A stretch of 24,807 nt of DNA from Clostridiales bacterium UBA1206. GTDB lineage: Bacteria > Bacillota > Clostridia > Oscillospirales > CAG-382. The notes beneath the pieces are model-generated. The model was not told the origin of the DNA, did not search any database, and worked only from the letters and a program-made list of their open reading frames with translations. The translations under genes and the position numbers were made by a program. This document shows, one piece after another, positions 24,596 to 24,807 of the stretch. Where the stretch lies: NCBI GenBank assembly GCA_002310055.1, contig DBXS01000035.1:39457-64263 (forward strand). The letters run 5' to 3'. Numbering within the stretch: the stretch's first letter is position 1; every line of letters begins with the position of its first letter.

Positions 24596-24807
24596 AAAAC
24601 CATATTTTGATATGCGGATTAAACGGAAGCGGAAAATCCACGTTTGGGAAAGCGCTTGCAAAGGAGATCAACGCTGCTTTCAAAGACATTGAAGATTATT
24701 TTTTTCCTAACCGTCGAGCGGTAGATGCATATACGGATCCGCGCAGCAAAGAGGAAGTTTCGGAATTATTATTAAACGATTTACTTGTTTTTGATAAAAT
24801 CGTTCTT
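24592..24807 (+). CDS. Small P-loop ATPase/kinase, 3' end outside the window
   Basis: The first 72 codons are visible and the gene runs off the right edge. The protein starts MKNHILICGLNGSGKSTFGK, with the Walker A motif GLNGSGKST at about residues 9-17. IEDYFFPNRRAVDAY follows, where an Asp at about 38 could be the acceptor-site residue seen in small nucleotide or sugar kinases and AAA_33-like proteins. Its ATG overlaps the stop of the four-helix-bundle gene (ATGA), so both are co-translated. Substrate and exact family cannot be decided from this part. The AT-rich composition matches the preceding gene, not the rest of the window. Confidence 0.82.
   Translation, partial: MKNHILICGLNGSGKSTFGKALAKEINAAFKDIEDYFFPNRRAVDAYTDPRSKEEVSELLLNDLLVFDKIVL

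Overview
The window looks like chromosomal DNA from a member of the Bacillota, most likely an uncultured gut-type clostridium of moderate GC content. The evidence is the mraZ-rsmH-ftsL-PBP-murF-mraY-ftsW-murG-ftsQ(divIB)-ftsZ division and cell-wall cluster, strong AGGAGG-type ribosome binding sites, sigma-A-like promoters with 17-base spacers, a PASTA-bearing class B PBP, a clostripain-type (C11) peptidase, and LexA boxes of the Gram-positive type. The order or family cannot be fixed from this sequence alone.

Region 1 (1-11373, minus strand) is a tightly packed dcw cluster read from right to left. It opens with a MraZ-box promoter and runs mraZ, rsmH, ftsL-like, ftsI/spoVD-like PBP, murF, mraY, ftsW, murG, ftsQ/divIB, ftsZ and a second, divergent ftsZ cut by the window edge. 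Most junctions overlap by 1-14 bases (ATGA or TAATG) or are very short. The murC, murD, murE, murB and ftsA genes are absent from their usual places. ftsZ has its own promoter. Upstream of the mraZ promoter is an apparent second promoter whose spacer contains a perfect CGAACATATGTTCG LexA box, with a second LexA-like box at the predicted start site. This would place SOS-responsive transcription ahead of the division operon.

Region 2 (11521-15150) has a secreted or membrane-anchored G5/M23 (LytM) peptidase on the minus strand with its own terminator. Divergent from it is a plus-strand pair, a branched-chain aminotransferase followed by a DUF3810-type membrane HExxH protein.

Region 3 (15173-18261) has a membrane-anchored clostripain-family peptidase with Gly/Ser-rich low-complexity segments. 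Convergent to it is a two-gene minus-strand unit of small membrane proteins (DUF1294 and an unknown).

Region 4 (18270-23959) is lipid-oriented. It holds a PlsC-type acyltransferase fused to a zinc ribbon, a second PlsC-like acyltransferase coupled to a GT4 glycosyltransferase, and a divergent acyl-CoA synthetase coupled to a small membrane protein. Glycerolipid or glycolipid synthesis and fatty-acid activation are the natural joint interpretation.

Region 5 (23962-24807) starts with tRNA-Arg(CCG) and its terminator. An imperfect polypyrimidine/polypurine inverted repeat follows. The window then ends in a more AT-rich module: a four-helix-bundle (23S rRNA IVP/S23-like) protein that seems to start at ATA, overlapped by a small P-loop kinase/ATPase that runs off the edge. 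This last module looks like accessory DNA.
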